From Dentipellis sp. KUC8613 (Eukaryota > Basidiomycota > Agaricomycetes > Russulales > Hericiaceae), in contig NSJX01000029.1 in NCBI GenBank assembly GCA_002286715.1, forward strand, positions 258,089 through 322,088: DNA of 64,000 nucleotides. The letters run 5' to 3'. Below, one piece after another: positions 58,758-64,000 of the stretch. The stretch's first letter is position 1, and each line of letters begins with the position of its first letter. A program made the translations under genes and the position numbers. The notes under the pieces are model-generated. The model was given only the letters and a program-made list of their open reading frames with translations, was not told where the DNA came from and ran no database searches.

Positions 58758-60272
58758 TCAGTAGGAGATCGAGATGACCACTGCCTCTGAATCCTTCAGG
58801 CTAAGCACGTATTTGCTTCCTGATACGTGCAGAGACCTCGCTGGCTTTCCAACCGATTCCATCACGCCCGTCGTATTCCGAACCGTATACCCATCGAACG
58901 TGATGTTTTCCTGGGCATCTCCTCCAGGTGCAGTCAAGAAGTGCGGCGTTACGGAATGAGCTCCGTTCGGTAAAGCAATGGTTACAGTCTGGCTCGAGCG
59001 ATCATCGAGGCCGGCGGAGGTCGCATTGTGAAGGTTCATGTTGACGATGACGACGGTGTCCAGCCTCCCACCCTCATACAGCGCATAGGCAGGCAGATGG
59101 GCATCGCTGCTGAGGCTGACGACGCTCTTTCCTCTCCCAAGCGCAGCATCGAACGCTAAGATGCCATAGTACATCGGCCGCACGCTTGACCCATCTCCTT
59201 CAATCGGCACTGGCTGGAACGCGGTGTACGGATATGCCCTGATGACATCCGTATGATTCGTGTGCTGGTGGAAGAACATCTGCCGGACATTGCTGCTTGC
59301 GGCATACAGCAGATAGTCCAGCACCCACAGCGCCGCGCCGAACACGTCCGAGATCCCCGCGCGGCCCCCGCCAGATGCAGAGCTCGTCTCGCCGATGATG
59401 TACTTGATGCCCTGCGCGCGGGCGTCGGCTGCGGTGAGCAAGAACGGCGCGATCTGAGTTGCTGTATGTGCATGGTTCATGAGAGTAGCGAGCTGCGGTT
59501 CAGCACCGGGGTTGTCGAAAAAGTAGTGATGCTGGGAGAAGACACGTGCGCGTTGGTCAGAGGTGATGCCAAAATCTAGGAGGGTCTCGAGTTGGAAGCC
59601 AAGGGCGTCCGTCGGCGGGCGCGCCAGTGCACCAAATTGCAAAGGTAGGTCAGGAAGAGAATCCGTATGGACGTGATGGCTGATTGTGAGCCATTCGTTG
59701 ATGTAGTCAGATTGATTGTAGGTACTGGGACGCAGGGTGGGAATATACAGGTCTGGCTCGTTGCCAATCTCGATGGCTGCGAGCGACTTTCCCAGCGCAG
59801 AAATGGCCGCAGAGGCTTCATCGACTGCATTGGTAACATGCGTTGACGAGTTGTCTGCCAGGTTGACCCCAAAGGTAAGCGCGGTGTCATCTACGAACGT
59901 CCGGAAGTAATCGAAGTAGGCAGGCCCATACGTAACATTTTCTGGCTGGAAGAAACCAAGCGGCTCGGGAGGTAGGATCATGGGCACGTCGAGAGATGCA
60001 CTGAAAAATGTCGTGTCGCAACTGGTCCCGCCTACGCGGATGGCAGGCGACGTGCCAGTGATGTCTTTCAAATTCCGGAGGATCTGCTGGACGAAAGTGT
60101 TGGGGTGGCTTGTGTTGCCTGTGTAGTCGGGAAGACACCAGAACTCGATGGAAAAGGATGCGAAGTCGGGCGCGACAATGTCTCCAGTATGTTCAGGATG
60201 TGGGGTCAGAGTCAACGCACTTGCGTGGGCGAGCAGAATCGCCGAGACGATGCTGATGGGAGCTATGGCCAT
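58758..60272 (-). CDS. Secreted GH79-type glycosidase (beta-glucuronidase-like)
   Basis: One uninterrupted frame of 504 residues on the minus strand. The frame is open further upstream to 60536, but the ATG at 60272 starts a normal signal peptide (IVSAILLAHASALTL), so it is preferred. Block FASFSIEFWCLPDY is followed by ITGTSPAIRVGGTSCD. The clan GH-A acid/base is EIGNEPD (Glu172) and the nucleophile is IIGETSSASGGG (Glu295). A C-terminal beta-sandwich-like part (VVIVNMNLHN, GYTVRNTTGV) fits the GH79 C-terminal domain. Basidiomycete GH79 enzymes remove glucuronic acid or 4-O-methyl-glucuronic acid from arabinogalactan-type side chains; exact specificity is unknown. Absence of introns is notable among these intron-rich genes. 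Many N-glycosylation sites suit an extracellular enzyme. Confidence 0.93.
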   Translation of the reverse strand: MAIAPISIVSAILLAHASALTLTPHPEHTGDIVAPDFASFSIEFWCLPDYTGNTSHPNTFVQQILRNLKDITGTSPAIRVGGTSCDTTFFSASLDVPMILPPEPLGFFQPENVTYGPAYFDYFRTFVDDTALTFGVNLADNSSTHVTNAVDEASAAISALGKSLAAIEIGNEPDLYIPTLRPSTYNQSDYINEWLTISHHVHTDSLPDLPLQFGALARPPTDALGFQLETLLDFGITSDQRARVFSQHHYFFDNPGAEPQLATLMNHAHTATQIAPFLLTAADARAQGIKYIIGETSSASGGGRAGISDVFGAALWVLDYLLYAASSNVRQMFFHQHTNHTDVIRAYPYTAFQPVPIEGDGSSVRPMYYGILAFDAALGRGKSVVSLSSDAHLPAYALYEGGRLDTVVIVNMNLHNATSAGLDDRSSQTVTIALPNGAHSVTPHFLTAPGGDAQENITFDGYTVRNTTGVMESVGKPARSLHVSGSKYVLSLKDSEAVVISISY

Positions 60273-61697
60273 GGTAGCAAAGGAGTATGGGATGTAATTG
60301 ACTTCTCGACCTTGATACAAGAAGTGAGCTATGTCAATACACATTAGACGGCCTACGTACCAGGGCCCACGCGAAGTCACTCGCTTCGTCATGATGGTCA
60401 GCTCGTATTCTATAGTACTCGATCGGTGCTCATGTGCATGAAGTTTCGAAAACGTGAGCGGCCCGGCCCTCAGCCGCAGGTGACCACGGCAGCAGGTGGC
60501 AGAGGCGACGATGGATCGGAAGGGCATCGGACTCAAAATATTTTGAAGAATTTGACGGACCTGAAATACTCCAATGTATCACCTGTCCATTCCCTCCCTA
60601 CGCCGTTTTGCATGTGTGATCCAGTCAGTCGTCGCGTTGACTAGAAAGTATATCAAAAATCATCTCGCGTGAACAAGCAGACATTCAGGTGGAAAGAATA
60701 CGCACCACGTCTGCCATTTCTTGTGCGCAATTGATCACGAGTAGATGATTTTATCGCGAGGCTCTAAGAAAGAGGTTGGATCAGAAAGGTGCAGATGTAG
60801 AACTGAAGAAGCGTGCTCTGGTGACCTAGTCATGCGCCAGACCATGGTTCGGACATTTGTTGAAGGCATAGACTCGTAGTTTGACCGCAATGCCAGGGCG
60901 GTTTTTTGTTGTCCTTGTCTTTCTTTATACCGGTAAAGTGGACGAGTTGTTCCAGTAACAAACTTTTCCGCAGCATTAAAGATGAACTTGCTTCTACCTG
61001 CGGATCTTCTCGCGATATCGATGTCTTTCGAGCCATCCGACCGTCTTTCGCGGACGATCCGGCCTTTCCCGCATGCCTGTCAGAAGCTCTCCCATCTTCA
61101 AGCTACTTACTTTGCGCGTTGCTTTCGTGACCGACGCTCATGCAAGGGGGACAAGAAGGACAAGACTGACTTAGAAGGTGAGTTTGTCGTTGTTTTTCGA
61201 CCCTGCTGCGGCCGTGAGACGTTTGGGCGCCAAAACGCCGGCTGTACTAGTGACCGCCACGCATTATTGAAGGTCGTCCGACCCGCAGTCAACCTCGAGT
61301 CTCGACACGTTGTCGTATTCACTGCGCATGGACTAGTGCGGCATCCTGAAGCCCTCTAAATCCTCTCGACCTGTACGGTTGATTCCTTCTTGTGCCCTGA
61401 TCATCTTATCATCGAATCGCCAACCTCCGTGCTCTCGAGAAAGCTATGCCAGACGACAGCTTCGGCTTCGAATCCCTCATAGACCTGCTGCGCATATCTG
61501 ACATTGCGAGCGTCAATTGAGGATACCCAAAGATGGCGCGTCCATTGTTGTTTACAGATCAGGACTCTTGTGGGGGTATATGTACCGTGGCGTGACATCC
61601 GTTTGTCCTAGGGTTCTTGGATCTTGGTGGCACACCCTTCTTTCGCCCTTCCTCTACATTCTCTACATCCGAGTTGAACTACAAATTCATCCTTTAG
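60273..61697. other. Intergenic between GH79 and Dicer genes
   Basis: Divergent upstream regions of both genes. Short frames exist (60982-61359 on plus) but none has a known motif. Nothing else is seen. Confidence 0.5.
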
Positions 61698-64000
61698 ATG
61701 CCATCCGATGCCGACGCACAAGAGGAGCAACCGAAGCTGGCTCTGCCTCAGACGCGAGGCTACCAGCAAGAGATGCTGGACGAGAGTCTCAAGAAGAACA
61801 TCGTCATCGCTTTGGACACTGGGGCGGGCAAGACACACATTGCCGTGCTTCGAATGAAGCTCGAATGTGAGCAGCCGTCGTCAAAGGTGCGTGGTGTGAC
61901 ATTGGTTTTGGCGTTGTTCGCTCAAGGTGGTTCCGTTAGGTGTCTTGGTTTCTTACACCAACGGTGGCGCTGTGCCATCAGCAGCATGAGGTTATCAAAA
62001 GTCACCTCCCGGTCTCCGTAGGCATGATATCCGGCGCAAACGAGCCAGATCAATGGAAAGACCAACAGCTCTGGGTGCGAGTGCTCAGAGACCACAAGAT
62101 CATAGTCAGCACCCATGACGTCCTATTGAACGCGTTACGCCACGGCTATATTTCGATGGGTCGCAGTATCAACCTGATCATCTTCGATGAGGCCCATCAC
62201 GCAGCAGACAATCACCCGTACAATAAGATCATGCAGGAATTCTACTTTACGCTGCCGAAGCGAGCCCTCCCGCCGATGCAGAATGTCAATACGGAGGCCA
62301 GTGTTCGCCCAATGGTGTTGGGACTGACTGCAAGTCCCGTCTTTGGCGGAGATATCGAGAAGGCCTTTCGGTACTGCTTCTTTCCTGCGTTACATGTTCG
62401 CGTCTCACATCCTTCGTAGGAAAATCGAGAGCAATTTAGATTGCGTTATTCGAGCTCCACTGCTATACAGAGAAGAACTGGCCGGCTTCGTACATCGACC
62501 CGAGTTCAAGTACGTGATCTACGCCACGCCAAATTACTACTACAGTGGCACGCCGCCATCGTCGAACCTCGTCTCCTTGCAAAATGTCGTCAACGCGCTC
62601 AACATCGACGACGACCCATATGTCCATTCTCTCCGCGAAAAGCTGACGAAATTGCCCCCGGGACCAGAGCGCGACCGCACAGACCAGAAGCTTTCCAAGA
62701 CGATCAGAAAACGGGATTCGTATACCAACAAGGGTCTGCGCGACTTCTTGCGCGCTGCCGATGATATCTGTGTCGAGCTCGGCGAGTGGGCGGCGGATTG
62801 GTATATCGAGAAGGTTCTCGAGCAGGCTCGCGGTGCGGAGCATTTCATGGACTTCACGTCGGCGTGGAGTAGTCGCGAGCACCGATACCTGATGGACGCG
62901 CTCAACAGCGTCGTAGTCACGCCCGTGTCCTACGAGCCGTCGGTGATCGTCGCGAAGACCTCGGACAAGGTGCAGAAGCTCGTAGACACCATCCTCAGCG
63001 AGAAAAAGGCGTTCGAAGAGATCGGGGAAGAGTATCGCGGCCTTGTCTTTGTGACTCGCCGCGATGCTGTACTGGCGTTGACTGAGTTGCTGCTGCATCA
63101 TCCAGGCAACGCGGGTACCTTTCAGGTCGGTAGTCTTCTTGGAAACTCGGAGAGCACGCGGCGCCACTCTTTCCTCGACATCACGAAGAAGCTTCTGCGG
63201 AAAGAAGCATCTGAGACTCTCCGCGACTTTAAGATCGGCGATCTTAACCTCATCATCGCGACTGCCGTGGCGGAAGAAGGCCTTGACATACAGGCGTGCT
63301 GTAATGTTACGCGCTGGGATCCTCCCCCAAACATGGTGAGCTGGGCGCAGAGTAGAGGTCGCGCGCGAAAACAGCGGAGTACATTCGTGTTGATGTTTTC
63401 TGATCAAACGGTACATCACGGGCAAGTCAAGGACTGGGAAGACCTGGAACAGGAGATGGTTCGCTTGTACCATTCAGGAAGAACATGGGTACCGGCAGAG
63501 CAAGACGATGATCCTGCCGATAACAATCTGTTGTTCCGTGTCGAGTCGACTGGGTAAGCTTGCTTCGGTCGGCTTCTTGTAGACTGCGCTGACTTTAACG
63601 CAGGGCGTTGCTCACGCTCAATTCTGCAGTGGAGCACCTAGAGCACTTCTGCGCAGTTCTTCCTGGTGCTGGCCATGGTTCTCTCGCTCCGATCTACGAT
63701 ATCGATCCTCCTGAATACCCTGCAGAGTGGCACTCTCGAGGCGGTGAAGTCCCACAATACTTAGGTCCGTATGGCTGCACCGTCACACTTCCCCGGATTG
63801 TGGACCCCAGTTTCCGCGTCTTCACCACTCCATGCGTTCACTCTCGGAAGGTCACTGCGAGGCGGCACGTCGCGTTCCAAGCTTATCTGGCACTGTACGA
63901 GAAGGGCTTGCTGAACGACCATCTGCTGCCTCTCACGAGCGTGCTTGAACCCGAGCTCGAGGACGAAGTCAAGGACCTGCTCAAGGAGGTCGACAAGCGT
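61698..64000 (+). CDS. Dicer-like ribonuclease, N-terminal part (cut by window end)
   Basis: Exons 61698-61886, 61940-62370, 62420-63553 and 63604-64000 (continuing). The protein starts almost at the helicase: MPSDADAQEE, QTRGYQQEMLDES, Walker A LDTGAGKTH (TGAGKT at 41-46), TPTVALCHQQHEVI, FDEAHHAADNHPY (motif II), VLGLTASPVFGG (motif III). The helicase C domain has RGLVFVTRRDAVLALTEL, IATAVAEEGLDIQACCNVTRW and SWAQSRGRARK (motif VI). The last visible part (LLTLNSAVEHLEHFCAVLP ... GLLNDHLLP) fits the Dicer dimerisation domain. RNase III domains should follow outside the window. Dicer cuts double-stranded RNA into small RNAs for gene silencing and defence against viruses and transposons. Confidence 0.94.

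Noticed and set aside
60273..60536. Upstream in-frame extension of the GH79 gene (88 codons)
   Set aside because: It has no signal-peptide character and would place the real signal peptide inside the protein. The ATG at 60272 is better.
62463..63473. 336-codon minus-strand frame opposite the Dicer helicase
   Set aside because: It is the antisense of a conserved helicase exon and has no domain of its own.

Overview
The window looks like nuclear DNA of a basidiomycete fungus, most likely an Agaricomycete and possibly a wood-decay polypore (the order is inference). Genes are compact but cut by many short introns of about 45-70 nt with GT-AG (rarely GC-AG) ends. The families also fit: UstS-like glutathione transferases, sedolisin proteases, a Plavaka-type transposase relic, large F-box-like families, a GH79 glycosidase and a Dicer. 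No bacterial-type operon, rRNA, tRNA or CRISPR array was recognised.

Layout. 0.3-3.4 kb: degenerate Plavaka transposase. 4.0-6.4 kb: tandem pair of glutathione transferases. 7.5-12.6 kb: an intact secreted S53 (sedolisin) protease followed by two decayed S53 copies. 15.0-17.1 kb: JEN-type monocarboxylate transporter. 17.8-19.6 kb: F-box-like gene 1. 20.0-22.8 kb: splicing factor Cef1/CDC5L. 23.1-25.2 kb (minus): second S53 protease. 25.8-27.6 kb (minus): F-box-like gene 2. 28.4-30.7 kb (minus): secreted type-B carboxylesterase. 31.6-31.8 kb: a 230-bp MITE with perfect terminal inverted repeats and 8-bp target-site duplication. 32.5-33.8 kb (minus): orphan protein with a possible nuclease-like motif. 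34.0-38.4 kb: a duplicated block holding three copies of an unknown small gene and a broken copy of the adjacent MFS gene, whose intact version runs 37.6-39.9 kb (minus). 41.1-44.1 kb: kinesin. 44.9-50.6 kb: tandem pair of 17-exon acyl-CoA ligases ending in AKL (peroxisomal signal). 50.7-52.9 kb (minus): third S53 protease. 54.1-54.7 kb (minus): small secreted protein. 55.3-57.9 kb (minus): F-box fragment and F-box-like gene 3. 58.8-60.3 kb (minus): GH79 glycosidase. 61.7-64.0 kb: Dicer-like gene cut by the window end.

The region mixes single-copy housekeeping genes (Cef1, kinesin, Dicer) with an accessory set shaped by local duplication and decay: secreted proteases, esterase, glycosidase, transporters, detoxifying GSTs and peroxisomal acyl-CoA ligases. 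That set suits a saprotroph that digests extracellular polymers and imports and oxidises small organic and fatty acids; this combined role is inference. Exon coordinates come from joining reading frames across GT-AG/GC-AG sites and checking phase and length by hand. They are predictions without transcript evidence.
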